This document shows, piece after piece, positions 52,071 to 60,681 of a DNA stretch of 64,000 bases (position 1 is the stretch's first letter; each line of letters starts with the position of its first letter). Location of the stretch: contig CAZYME010000002.1 in the NCBI GenBank assembly GCA_964648115.1, positions 1 through 64,000 of the forward strand, written 5' to 3'. Both the position numbers and the translations under genes were made by a program. Source of the DNA: CAZYME01 sp964648115 (GTDB lineage Bacteria > Pseudomonadota > Gammaproteobacteria > Legionellales > Legionellaceae). Under the pieces are notes generated by a model that saw only the letters and a list, made by a program, of their open reading frames with translations, was not told where the DNA came from and made no database searches.

Positions 52071-54303
52071 GGCTCTCCCCAGGCTGAACAGCCATTTGGT
52101 GAATGGTAAAAATAGCTGCGGAAACCAAAAATATGATACCGAAAAGCCAAGCTACCGATTGTTGAGGATGCATCATAAACGTGGAAAGTTGATAAAAAAC
52201 CACTGCGGCGGCGTAAGCAACAATTAACGACCAAGCAATAGAAAACCACATCAACTTGCGGCTAGCTTCCTGCCGAATAGCTGCCATAGTTGAGACACAT
52301 GGGATATATAGGAGGATAAAGAGTAAATAAGCATATGCACCAACTTGACCATCAAAATGCTTATAGATTTCTCCATAAACAGATTGTGGTGTCCCAACAT
52401 CTGGAACTTGTGCAAGAATAGGATGAAGCAATGCTGAGCCTAACTGGGAAAGATGTTGAGGAATAGACCAAACTGCGGCTTGGAGAGAGCCAACAAAATC
52501 AAATGCTAACGCTGTATTTTGTGTCAGATGGCCCATCTGCGCATATAGCGTGTTGAGTGAACCAACCACTACCTCTTTAGCCAGCATTCCCGATAATAAA
52601 CCTACCGTAGCTGGCCAGTTATCTTGGTGCAATCCCATAGGAGAAAAGATAGGAGTAAGCCATTGGCCAATTAATGATAAAACCGAATCACTACTGGCAT
52701 CTCCCATGCTGATATCCCCATGGATAGTCAATGCATTCAACCCACCCAAGATGACACAAACAGGAATGATTAATTTACCTGCGCGCTGTAGAAAATGGCG
52801 TAAGCGTAGAGATGTTTCTTTCAATAAACGGCGCAATGATGGCTTATGGTAAGCAGGCAACTCCAAAATCAGCGGCGAGGCGGGGCCGCTCAGCAGGGTT
52901 TTTCGTAACAAAAACCCTGTCAACACTGCCATAAGAATCCCGATCAAATACAAGGAAAAGACAATATTTTGCCCACCAACCGGAAAAAAAGCGGCAACAA
53001 ATATGGCATAAATAGCCAGACGCGCGCTGCAAGACATAAAAGGGCTCATCAACACGGTTAATGTACGATCACGTTCCGAATCCAATGTACGCGCCGCCAT
53101 AATCGCTGGAACATTGCAGCCAAAACCCACAATCATGGGCACAAACGATTTACCAGGCAACCCCAACGCACGCATAACTTTATCCACTACAAATGCAGCG
53201 CGAGCCATGTAGCCTGATGCCTCTAATAAAGAGAGAAAGAAAAACATTGCTGCAATTACTGGCGTAAACGTCAACGTGGTATTAATCCCTTTACCGACCC
53301 CATTGGCAACCAGTGCAATAAGCCAATTTGGAGTATGTAATTGTTGTAACAACCATGCACTTCCTTGCACAAAAATTGCATCGGTACTGATATCAAAAAA
53401 ATCTTGGAATGCACCGCCAATATTGATAGCAAACAAAAACATGCAGTACATTACGCCTAAAAAAATAGGCAAAGCCCAAAATCGATGCAAAACAATACGA
53501 TCAAGTTTCGCTGTGAAAAACTCGCTGGAATCAGAACGCTTCTTCTGCGTTAATTTCACTATTTGATGTACAGCTTGATAGCGTGCATCTGCCATTGCGA
53601 TATCAGCATCAGTAATAGATTGCGCTCCGGCTAGGGCCTGTAGCGCCTCTTGCTGATCGACTAATAGCGTATCCCCTTCTAATAGACGACGGGCAAGGTA
53701 TGCTGCTAAGTGGGGGTTGAGGCAGTTTGGCAATAATCGCTGTTCTATGTCATTCAATGCGTTGAGAACAGGTGCTGGCAACGGTAGTGTGAGTGCATGT
53801 GCTGCAGTCGTTGAGGCCAGGATGGTATGATGTAAATCAGACAACCCTATTTTTCGGTGTGCCTGTAACACTACAACGGGGCAGTTGAGTTGTTTTGACA
53901 AGGCGTTGGCATTAATTGTAATCCCGCGTTGCTCTGCAAGATCTGTCATGTTTAGCGCAATGATTAGCGGCTTGCCCAATTCTAATAATTGACTAGTTAA
54001 ATATAAATGCCGTTCTAAATGGCAGGCATCGATTACGTTAATAAGAATATCAGCGGTATCATACGCGACCGCACGCGCGGTAACCTGTTCGTCTTGACTC
54101 ACGCCTTCCAGAGAAGAAACCAATGAGTAAACACCGGGTAGATCAGTGAGGTGTATTTCTTGTGTGCCAACTGTAAAGGCACCCGTTTTTTTTTCAACTG
54201 TCACGCCTGGCCAGTTGCCTACGCGCTGGTTGTCCCCCGTTAATGCATTAAATAATGTCGTTTTACCACAATTGGGATTCCCTACCAACATCACTTGGGT
54301 CAT
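52051..54303 (-). CDS. feoB: Ferrous iron transport protein FeoB
   Basis: Inner-membrane Fe(II) transporter. The G-protein domain is at the N-terminus: G1 loop GNPNCGKT at residues 8-15, switch TVEKKTG, DLPGVYSL (G3), NMTDLAE (G4). The transport domain has two Gate motifs with conserved cysteines (GFGCNVPAIMAARTL, MSPFMSCSARL and YIPCVSTMAAI). Length is 750 residues from the ATG at 54303, which overlaps the feoA stop in ATGA and has GGGAG five bases away. Confidence 0.96.
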   Translation of the reverse strand: MTQVMLVGNPNCGKTTLFNALTGDNQRVGNWPGVTVEKKTGAFTVGTQEIHLTDLPGVYSLVSSLEGVSQDEQVTARAVAYDTADILINVIDACHLERHLYLTSQLLELGKPLIIALNMTDLAEQRGITINANALSKQLNCPVVVLQAHRKIGLSDLHHTILASTTAAHALTLPLPAPVLNALNDIEQRLLPNCLNPHLAAYLARRLLEGDTLLVDQQEALQALAGAQSITDADIAMADARYQAVHQIVKLTQKKRSDSSEFFTAKLDRIVLHRFWALPIFLGVMYCMFLFAINIGGAFQDFFDISTDAIFVQGSAWLLQQLHTPNWLIALVANGVGKGINTTLTFTPVIAAMFFFLSLLEASGYMARAAFVVDKVMRALGLPGKSFVPMIVGFGCNVPAIMAARTLDSERDRTLTVLMSPFMSCSARLAIYAIFVAAFFPVGGQNIVFSLYLIGILMAVLTGFLLRKTLLSGPASPLILELPAYHKPSLRRLLKETSLRLRHFLQRAGKLIIPVCVILGGLNALTIHGDISMGDASSDSVLSLIGQWLTPIFSPMGLHQDNWPATVGLLSGMLAKEVVVGSLNTLYAQMGHLTQNTALAFDFVGSLQAAVWSIPQHLSQLGSALLHPILAQVPDVGTPQSVYGEIYKHFDGQVGAYAYLLFILLYIPCVSTMAAIRQEASRKLMWFSIAWSLIVAYAAAVVFYQLSTFMMHPQQSVAWLFGIIFLVSAAIFTIHQMAVQPGESHATANT

Positions 54304-54530
54304 AAACGCTCCCATTGCAAATGATGCGCTTCTTCTTTACGTAATGTCAGCGATGTTCCGCGCACTTCTACTTGCACAGGACAACCCAAAGGAGCAACAC
54401 GCATGACGAAAAGCTCCGCGCCACGCGTTATTCCTAAAGATAAAAGTTTGCGTCGGTAAAGCACGTCCGTTTGGCCAAAGTCCATTAACCGTACGCGATC
54501 ACCTGGTACAAAATCAGTGATTCTTATCAT
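54300..54530 (-). CDS. feoA: FeoA
   Basis: Small SH3-like cytosolic partner of FeoB. FVPGDRVRLMDFGQTDVLYRRKLLSLGITRGAELFV is the FeoA pattern, with residues ~1-30 forming the first strands and the last residues VEVRGTSLTLRKEEA. The ATG at 54530 gives 76 residues, the normal size; the longer open frame would run into the Fur-box-like site. First gene of feoABC. Confidence 0.9.
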   Translation of the reverse strand: MIRITDFVPGDRVRLMDFGQTDVLYRRKLLSLGITRGAELFVMRVAPLGCPVQVEVRGTSLTLRKEEAHHLQWERL

Positions 54531-54572
54531 CTTAAAATAGACTATGGAGAAAAGATAAAGTGTATCACAAAT

Positions 54573-54591
54573 GATATCGAGAATCATTCTC
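54573..54591 (-). promoter_or_regulatory. Fur-box-like operator upstream of feoA
   Basis: On the minus strand GAGAATGATTCTCGATATC matches the 19-bp Fur consensus (GATAATGATAATCATTATC) at 14 positions by my count. It is in the 64-base gap between zapE and feoA, about 40 bases before the feoA start. Iron-dependent repression of feo is the expected regulation. Confidence 0.7.
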
Positions 54592-54594
54592 AAT

Positions 54595-55674
54595 TTACAA
54601 TGTTTGGTTCTGCCGGCGTTGATGGCGCGGCAAATAATCCTCGGATTGCATTTCTTCTAAGCGGCTTAACGTTCGTTTAAATTCATTTAACATCCCACCT
54701 TCCACATAAAGTTGTTCTAAAGGAGCTTCCGCTGAAATAACCAGTCTGATGCCTCTGTCATACATTACATCGATAAAATGGATGAGCAATATAGTCCGCA
54801 CGGTGTCATTGTTGGTCAGTATCGGAATACCGCTGACAAATACGGTATCGAAGCGATCAGCGATTTCAAGGTAATCTAGCTGACTGCGAGGTACATTACA
54901 AATTACATTAAATGCAAACCATACGGCACGCTCCCCCCGTTTTACAGTAGAAATTAGCCGCTTTTGTACGATGAGGTCTACTCCGTCGACAATTTTTTTG
55001 GTTACATTGTTGAACTGCTTTACTAACGCTTGCTCTGTCGCCTTGTTAAGGGGGTAAAGATACGCTTGGGACAAAGGGGTTCGTCCAAGGCGATAGTCAC
55101 GCTTTTCAGCGAGAGCTAACACTTGGCAATGTTGTTTTATCAGTGTTATAGCAGGTACAAATCGATCTCGTTGGACACCATCTAAATAGAGATCATCAGG
55201 CGCCGTATTCGAGCTTGCAACCAAAACCACACCCTGTTCGAGAATCGCTTGCAATAACTCTGAGAGAATCATGGCATCAGCTACGTCGTACACCAAAAAT
55301 TCATCAAAACATAATAAACGCGTTGTTTTGGCTAAATTGGCTGCTATGCGTTTTAAAGGATTTTTTACACCTTGTAAGCGCCGCAATTGAGCATCAACTT
55401 GCTGCATAAAATGATGAAAATGAAAACGCGATTTATGCTGCTCAGCCACATTTTGATAAAACATATCGATTAGATAGGTTTTTCCTACTCCCACGGGACC
55501 ATACAAATAGAGCCCATCTATTTCTTTTCTAGGCATCCATTTAAACCACCTATGTCGCGATCCAGCTAGCTCATCAGCTATTCGTTGTAGATGGGCAAGC
55601 ACCTCTCGCTGGGCAGGATCGTCTTGTATTTCAGCACGTGCAATCGCCGCCTCATATTGCTCAATTAGTGTCAT
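54595..55674 (-). CDS. zapE: ZapE/AFG1-type cell division ATPase
   Basis: AAA-family ATPase associated with the Z-ring in E. coli and homologous to yeast Afg1. The Walker A GPVGVGKT is at 59-66, and Walker B is LLCFDEFLVYDVADAM. FHHFMQQVDAQL and ASSNTAPDDLYLDGVQRDRF are AFG1 signatures. Length is 359 residues. The ATG overlaps the hydrolase stop in ATGA, so the two genes are translationally coupled. Confidence 0.9.
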   Translation of the reverse strand: MTLIEQYEAAIARAEIQDDPAQREVLAHLQRIADELAGSRHRWFKWMPRKEIDGLYLYGPVGVGKTYLIDMFYQNVAEQHKSRFHFHHFMQQVDAQLRRLQGVKNPLKRIAANLAKTTRLLCFDEFLVYDVADAMILSELLQAILEQGVVLVASSNTAPDDLYLDGVQRDRFVPAITLIKQHCQVLALAEKRDYRLGRTPLSQAYLYPLNKATEQALVKQFNNVTKKIVDGVDLIVQKRLISTVKRGERAVWFAFNVICNVPRSQLDYLEIADRFDTVFVSGIPILTNNDTVRTILLIHFIDVMYDRGIRLVISAEAPLEQLYVEGGMLNEFKRTLSRLEEMQSEDYLPRHQRRQNQTL

Positions 55675-56348
55675 CTCAGCCCTATCTGTTCACGAACAAT
55701 ATCCATAATATGTTCTTTTAAAACAATTAATTTACCATGAAAAAAATGCCCGGTTTCTGGAAAACGTAACAGCGAAATGGGCGGTTTAGCGTGCTCTACA
55801 AAATCCAAGACAGATTGTAGCGGAACCACTTCATCATCGTCACCTTGTACCACAATCCAAGGAGCCGGGGCGGGGGGAAATTCCGCGTAATTATAGTGAT
55901 GGACTGCTGGGGCCACCGTAATGAGCATCGCATGTTTACATTGTGCGGCAGCACGGTAGGTAACATAAGAGCCAAACGAAAATCCAGCAAATAAAAGTTG
56001 CACCTCTGGCATCTCTTGCAACCAACGGTGTGCTAAAAGCAACATATCCTCACTTTCACCAATACCTGCGTCATATGCCCCTTCTGATTGTCCTACACCT
56101 CTGAAATTGAATCGTAGGCTTGCAATATTGAGCTCTTTAAATGCCCGTGCTAATGTTGTCACTACCTTGTTATTCATCGCACCACCCTGCAATGAATGCG
56201 GGTGCCCTAATAAGGCAATATACCGTTTGTCTGCATTTTCTGGCACAACCAGTGCTGCTTCTAGCTTTCCCTTCATGCCAGGAAGAAGGAATAGATGCTC
56301 GCCCAGAGTGTCTAATTTTTCACTGATTGTTAAAGGATTTTCAATCAT
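55671..56348 (-). CDS. Alpha/beta hydrolase (YgdH/CocE-like small hydrolase)
   Basis: A 225-residue cytosolic alpha/beta hydrolase. ALLGHPHSLQGGAMNNKVV, the oxyanion loop region NFRGVGQSEG, the nucleophile elbow GFSFGS, an acid near VVQGDDDEVVP and the catalytic histidine in PETGHFFHG are all seen. The substrate cannot be told. The frame opens at a GTG at 56381; the ATG at 56348 has a GAG eight bases away and is preferred. It is coupled to zapE downstream. Confidence 0.8.
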   Translation of the reverse strand: MIENPLTISEKLDTLGEHLFLLPGMKGKLEAALVVPENADKRYIALLGHPHSLQGGAMNNKVVTTLARAFKELNIASLRFNFRGVGQSEGAYDAGIGESEDMLLLAHRWLQEMPEVQLLFAGFSFGSYVTYRAAAQCKHAMLITVAPAVHHYNYAEFPPAPAPWIVVQGDDDEVVPLQSVLDFVEHAKPPISLLRFPETGHFFHGKLIVLKEHIMDIVREQIGLR

Positions 56349-56535
56349 ACCATTCTCTATTTTTTGAGTAATTTGTGGCACGAACCATCCAAGCCGTGAC
56401 CGTTAGGGCTCGGATTTGTCCTGGTGAATATAACACAAACTTGCATTTTAACATCCGTGCATTATCATTGGCCAGGCATCGACTCGTTTGAGCGGTGACA
56501 GAGTAAATAAACATTAATTTTGGAGGACTTGATCC

Positions 56536-56595
56536 ATGCGACAGGTACCTGATATGCGAAGCATGTTAGCGCCCTCCTTTTGGAGGTTAATATGA
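56536..56595 (+). CDS. Possible 19-residue leader peptide before panB
   Basis: A short frame, MRQVPDMRSMLAPSFWRLI, with GGAGG nine bases before its ATG. It ends in a TGA that overlaps the panB ATG (ATGA). Translation through it would pass the panB ribosome site. It may be a coupling peptide or chance; its composition shows no run of a single regulatory amino acid. Confidence 0.4.
   Translation: MRQVPDMRSMLAPSFWRLI
56573..56586 (+). promoter_or_regulatory. Hairpin covering the panB ribosome site
   Basis: CCTCC (56573-56577), loop TTTT, GGAGG (56582-56586). The GGAGG is the panB ribosome binding site, five bases from the ATG. The stem is short but all GC-rich pairs, so it could lower panB initiation unless opened by a translating ribosome. 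Confidence 0.45.
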
Positions 56596-57380
56596 ACGTG
56601 CTGGATTTTAAACTTAAAAAAGAACAACACAAAAAAATAAGCATGCTGACGTGTTATGACTACCCCTCAGCCTGCACTATTGCAGAGTCAAATATTGATT
56701 GTGTATTGGTCGGAGATTCTGTTGCGATGGCTGTTCATGGCCATGATAGCACCCTTATGGCGACCATTGAGATGATGGTTTTGCATACCACAGCAGTTGC
56801 CCGCGGTATAAAATCGCAGTTTTTGGTCAGTGATCTCCCTTTCCTTTGCCATCGTGCATCCCGATATGACACCGTACAAAATGTCAAAAAACTGTTACAA
56901 GCTGGAGCGCATGCGGTAAAAATTGAAGGAGGGGATGACGACGTTTATCAAACCATTGCGCATTTAGTGGCAGCTGGTGTACCCGTTATGGGGCATATTG
57001 GCCTCACACCTCAAGCTATTCGCCAATTAGGTGGTTATAAAGTACAGGGCAAAGAGCAAGAGCAAGCGGCTATCTTATTACAACAAGCTTCACGTTTAGA
57101 GGCTGCTGGATGTTTTGCGCTGGTTATTGAGTGCGTTCCTGCACAAGTGGCAAAAACAATCACCCAGGCCCTTACTATTCCAACGATTGGGATAGGTGCA
57201 GGAGTAGAAACGGACGGTCAAGTACTGGTTTGGCATGATATGTTAGGCTTGCAAACTACGTTCATGCCCCGTTTTGTCAAACAATTTATTCCGGGGAAAG
57301 AAGTCTTGCTTTCCGCTATCAATGCCTACGCCGAACATGTGCATGCAGCGCAGTTCCCAGCAGTCGAACATTGTTTTTGA
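56592..57380 (+). CDS. panB: 3-methyl-2-oxobutanoate hydroxymethyltransferase
   Basis: First enzyme of pantothenate synthesis, making ketopantoate from 2-oxoisovalerate and methylene-THF. Signatures are MLTCYDYPSA, VLVGDSVAMAVHGHDST, the VKIEGG strand and HIGLTPQAIRQLGGYKVQGK. GIGAGVETDGQVLVWHDMLG is the C-terminal mark. The ATG at 56592 gives 262 residues; the TTG four codons earlier is the ribosome-site region. panC follows after seven bases. Confidence 0.96.
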   Translation: MNVLDFKLKKEQHKKISMLTCYDYPSACTIAESNIDCVLVGDSVAMAVHGHDSTLMATIEMMVLHTTAVARGIKSQFLVSDLPFLCHRASRYDTVQNVKKLLQAGAHAVKIEGGDDDVYQTIAHLVAAGVPVMGHIGLTPQAIRQLGGYKVQGKEQEQAAILLQQASRLEAAGCFALVIECVPAQVAKTITQALTIPTIGIGAGVETDGQVLVWHDMLGLQTTFMPRFVKQFIPGKEVLLSAINAYAEHVHAAQFPAVEHCF

Positions 57381-57390
57381 GTGAATTTTG

Positions 57391-58152
57391 ATGCAAATTT
57401 TTCATAACCTTGATGAGTGGCGGAGTTTTCGCAAGTCGCTGCCACTCCATTTATCTTTAGGCTTTGCACCAACCATGGGCAACTTACATATTGGGCATGC
57501 GTCATTGTTTGCAGCAAGTCGAGCGGAAAATGACCTTACTATCACTAGCCTCTTTGTCAATCCAACACAGTTTAACCAGACAAATGATTTCACACAGTAT
57601 CCTCGAACATTGGAAGATGATCTGGAGTTACTTGCTAAGGCAGGGGTCGATTATTGCTTATTACCCGATGAGAACGCGATCTACCCTGATAGGTATAGCT
57701 ACCAGTTACAAGAAAATTCCCGTAGCCAGTGCATGGAAGGTCAACACCGCCCGGGGCATTTTACGGGTGTATTAACCGTTGTGATGAAACTTCTTAATCT
57801 TACTAAACCACATCGGGCTTATTTTGGTGAAAAGGATTATCAGCAACTTCAACTGATCCAGGGTATGGTTACCGCTTTTTTTATGGATATTGAAATTAAG
57901 GCCTGCCCAACCATCCGTGAAACGAGCAGCCTTGCGTATAGTTCTCGCAATAACCGCTTAACTAAAGAACAGCGGCTGCTTGCTGATCAATTCGCGCGTA
58001 TTTTTCATCAGGCTGATTTACCGGTGGGGAAGTTGATTTCTCAGCTTGGTGAAATAGATTTAGCTGTCGAGTATCTTGAGGAATATGAGGGCCGGCGCTT
58101 TATTGCTGTAAAAATTGGGGATATTCGTTTAATTGATAATTATGCTCTTTAG
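57391..58152 (+). CDS. panC: Pantothenate synthetase
   Basis: Joins pantoate and beta-alanine using ATP. FAPTMGNLHIGHASL holds the nucleotide-binding HIGH-type site, VNPTQFNQTNDFTQYPR the pantoate-binding region, and FGEKDYQQL the KMSKS-like part. PTIRETSSLAYSSRN is also conserved. Length is 253 residues, somewhat shorter than the usual ~280. The ATG is preferred over the TTG just before it. No panD is nearby, so beta-alanine supply is encoded elsewhere or by another route. Confidence 0.95.
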   Translation: MQIFHNLDEWRSFRKSLPLHLSLGFAPTMGNLHIGHASLFAASRAENDLTITSLFVNPTQFNQTNDFTQYPRTLEDDLELLAKAGVDYCLLPDENAIYPDRYSYQLQENSRSQCMEGQHRPGHFTGVLTVVMKLLNLTKPHRAYFGEKDYQQLQLIQGMVTAFFMDIEIKACPTIRETSSLAYSSRNNRLTKEQRLLADQFARIFHQADLPVGKLISQLGEIDLAVEYLEEYEGRRFIAVKIGDIRLIDNYAL

Positions 58153-58194
58153 GGTGGCACTTCGTGGGCCGTTGGGCCATGGCCTAACCTGCAT
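58150..58194. repeat. Family A palindrome after panC
   Basis: TTGGGCCATGGCC followed by TAACCTGCAT, directly after the panC stop; an imperfect copy of the family with TTGGGCC/GGCCCAA core. Confidence 0.5.
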
Positions 58195-58254
58195 CTAAAT
58201 GTGAGCCTGCTTCATTTTATGCTACCATCTTTTTTTTATTTGCAAGGCTACTAA

Positions 58255-59430
58255 ATGCGCTCTAGATTTATAGGCGGGATTCTTCTAATTGTCGGCACTT
58301 CTATAGGTGGAGGGATGCTGGCTTTGCCAGTTGCTAATGCAGGCGCCGGATTTTGGCAATCTACTTTATTCCTTTTGTTATGTTGGTTGCTAATGACGCT
58401 GGGAGCGCTGTTTATTCTGGAAGTAAACCTTTACTTGCCGTCTGGCAAAAACATGGTCTCCATGGCAGCTGCTACGCTCGGGGGGCCTGGTTTATTGGCT
58501 GCTTGGTTAAGTTATCTTTTCTTATTGTATACATTATTGTCTGCCTATATTTCCGGTGGGACTGATGTCCTAGGCGGCCTATTACAGCATTTAAACATAT
58601 ATCCAGGAACATGGCAGCTAACTACCCTTTTTACTTTGGCATTTGGGCTGATTGTTTATGGTGGTATCCATCAGGTTGACATGCTCAATCGAGGGCTGAT
58701 GTTCGCTAAATTAGGTGTTTATTTTATTCTTGTTGTGCTGATTACCCCATCTGTTCATATAGAGAATTTTCAAGGTGGAAATCTCCACTACGTTACTAGC
58801 TCAATTATGATTTTAATCACATCTTTCGGATTTGCCATTATTGTTCCAAATTTACGTGAATACTTTAATGATGATATTAAAAAATTAAAAAAAGTTGTCC
58901 TTATCGGCTCCCTTATCCCATTATTATGTTATGTAGCTTGGGATGCAGTGATTATAGGCAGCCTACCTTCTCATGGAAAACAGGGTTTAATCGCATTGAT
59001 GCAAGATCCGCACACTACAAGCTCATTAGCTGTCATGTTGTCGAAGACTATCCACAGCCCTCTTATTAGTTCTTTATTTAATTTTTTTACTTCTATTTGT
59101 ATGCTAACTGCATTTTTGGGCGTATCACTTTGTCTTATCAGCTTCTTAAGCGATGGGCTTAATATGAACCAGCATGGGATGCAAGGACTGGGGCTATTTC
59201 TTTTAACGTTTCTTCCTCCATTATTGATCGTATTATATTATCCAGGTGCATATATACATGCGTTGAGCTACGCTGGCTTTTTTTGTGTCATTCTCTTGCT
59301 TCTACTACCAGCATTAATGTCTTTTTTTGGTAGAAAGCATTTTTCCCCTGCTTTTGTCGTTCCAGGAGGAAAAGCGTGCCAATTATTGGTGATTGTTTGC
59401 TCAGTTCTTCTGCTTTTTGTGGCAATATAA
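58255..59430 (+). CDS. Aromatic amino acid transporter, HAAAP family (TyrP-like), copy 1
   Basis: Inner-membrane proton symporter for tyrosine or tryptophan, 391 residues, about 11 membrane segments. The N-terminal GGILLIVGTSIGGGMLALPV is the family fingerprint. NLYLPSGKNMVSMAAATLG and the FGFAIIVPNLREYFNDD loop follow. AAGG lies seven bases before the ATG. It is paired head to tail with a close paralogue 12 bases downstream. Substrate specificity between tyrosine and tryptophan is not readable. Confidence 0.88.
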   Translation: MRSRFIGGILLIVGTSIGGGMLALPVANAGAGFWQSTLFLLLCWLLMTLGALFILEVNLYLPSGKNMVSMAAATLGGPGLLAAWLSYLFLLYTLLSAYISGGTDVLGGLLQHLNIYPGTWQLTTLFTLAFGLIVYGGIHQVDMLNRGLMFAKLGVYFILVVLITPSVHIENFQGGNLHYVTSSIMILITSFGFAIIVPNLREYFNDDIKKLKKVVLIGSLIPLLCYVAWDAVIIGSLPSHGKQGLIALMQDPHTTSSLAVMLSKTIHSPLISSLFNFFTSICMLTAFLGVSLCLISFLSDGLNMNQHGMQGLGLFLLTFLPPLLIVLYYPGAYIHALSYAGFFCVILLLLLPALMSFFGRKHFSPAFVVPGGKACQLLVIVCSVLLLFVAI

Positions 59431-59442
59431 GGTTTTAACTAC

Positions 59443-60627
59443 ATGAATTCAAAACTCCTAGGTGGCATATTACTTATTGTAGGCACGTCTATAGGCGGTG
59501 GAATGCTTGCTCTACCGGTATCAACCGCTGAAGCTGGAATGTTAAATTCTATTGTCTTCCTGATATTGTGCTGGATGGTCATGACAGTAGGTGCTTTCCT
59601 GGTCCTCGAAGTCAACTTGCGCCTGCCACCGGGCAGCAATATGGTCTCCATGGCAAAAGCAACGCTTGGGTTGCCGGGCCAAATCATCGCTTGGGTAACT
59701 TATCTTTTATTACTTTACACATTGTTAGCTGCTTATATTTCCGGAGGCAGTGATGTATTCAATGGTTTGTTACAGAAAGCACATTTAAACCTACCCAGTT
59801 GGGCAACCTCTTTGCTCTTCACGGCGTTATTTAGCTTTATTATATACAGTGGCATTCGTGCTGTTGATTATGTCAATCGTGGTTTGATGTTTGGCAAACT
59901 TGGAGTTTATTTATTATTGGTCGTCATCATTAGCCCTCATATTGATATCGCGGCCTTACATGGTGGGTCGTTGCGAGCAATAACAGGTAGCTTAATGATT
60001 TTACTTGCATCATTTGGTTTTGCTTCTATCGTTCCCAGCTTGCGCGATTACTTCGCGGATGATATTCCAGCGTTGCGTAAAGTAATTTTATTGGGCTCTC
60101 TTATTCCTTTGCTTTGTTACATCGTATGGGATGCCGTTATTATGGGAGTTGTAAAAAGAGACGGCGACACCGGCTTGCTGGCTTTAATGGCCAGTGAGCG
60201 CCCTACCAGTGGCCTAACTGACGCCTTAAATAGCGCTGTACACAGTGAATGGATTACGGGTTTTTTTGGGTTTTTCACTTCTATTTGTATGATTACAGCT
60301 TTTCTTGGCGTATCACTAGGTTTGTTTGATTTTCTGGCCGATGGTTTGAAGCTAAGAAAAGCCGGCTCGCAAGGGAAAGTTATCCTTATACTCACCTTTC
60401 TCCCTCCACTCTCGGTAGTTTTGATAAACCCCGGGATTTACCTGCGTGCTTTCAGTTACGCGGGGGTATGTTGTGTTATTTTATTGCTGCTGTTACCCAT
60501 TATTATGGCGTGGCGTGGGCGTAGGGCGGACATCACTGGCAGCAGCGCTGTACTGGTGCCAGGGGGGAATATTTTCTTAAGCATTATGGGTGTTATTGCG
60601 CTATTTTTGCTGGTGTTAGCATTTTAG
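59443..60627 (+). CDS. Aromatic amino acid transporter, HAAAP family (TyrP-like), copy 2
   Basis: A 394-residue paralogue of the gene just upstream. GGILLIVGTSIGGGMLALPV is identical, and NLRLPPGSNMVSMAKATLG and FGFASIVPSLRDYFADD match closely. It differs more in the loops and the C-terminus, so the duplication is not recent. The two genes are probably one transcript. Such tandem transporters are seen in Legionella relatives, which use amino acids as carbon source. Confidence 0.88.
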   Translation: MNSKLLGGILLIVGTSIGGGMLALPVSTAEAGMLNSIVFLILCWMVMTVGAFLVLEVNLRLPPGSNMVSMAKATLGLPGQIIAWVTYLLLLYTLLAAYISGGSDVFNGLLQKAHLNLPSWATSLLFTALFSFIIYSGIRAVDYVNRGLMFGKLGVYLLLVVIISPHIDIAALHGGSLRAITGSLMILLASFGFASIVPSLRDYFADDIPALRKVILLGSLIPLLCYIVWDAVIMGVVKRDGDTGLLALMASERPTSGLTDALNSAVHSEWITGFFGFFTSICMITAFLGVSLGLFDFLADGLKLRKAGSQGKVILILTFLPPLSVVLINPGIYLRAFSYAGVCCVILLLLLPIIMAWRGRRADITGSSAVLVPGGNIFLSIMGVIALFLLVLAF

Positions 60628-60681
60628 TTTCTAGCTATAATGAAAATCACGCTCTTTTATATATAATTTAGGAGAGAAAAA

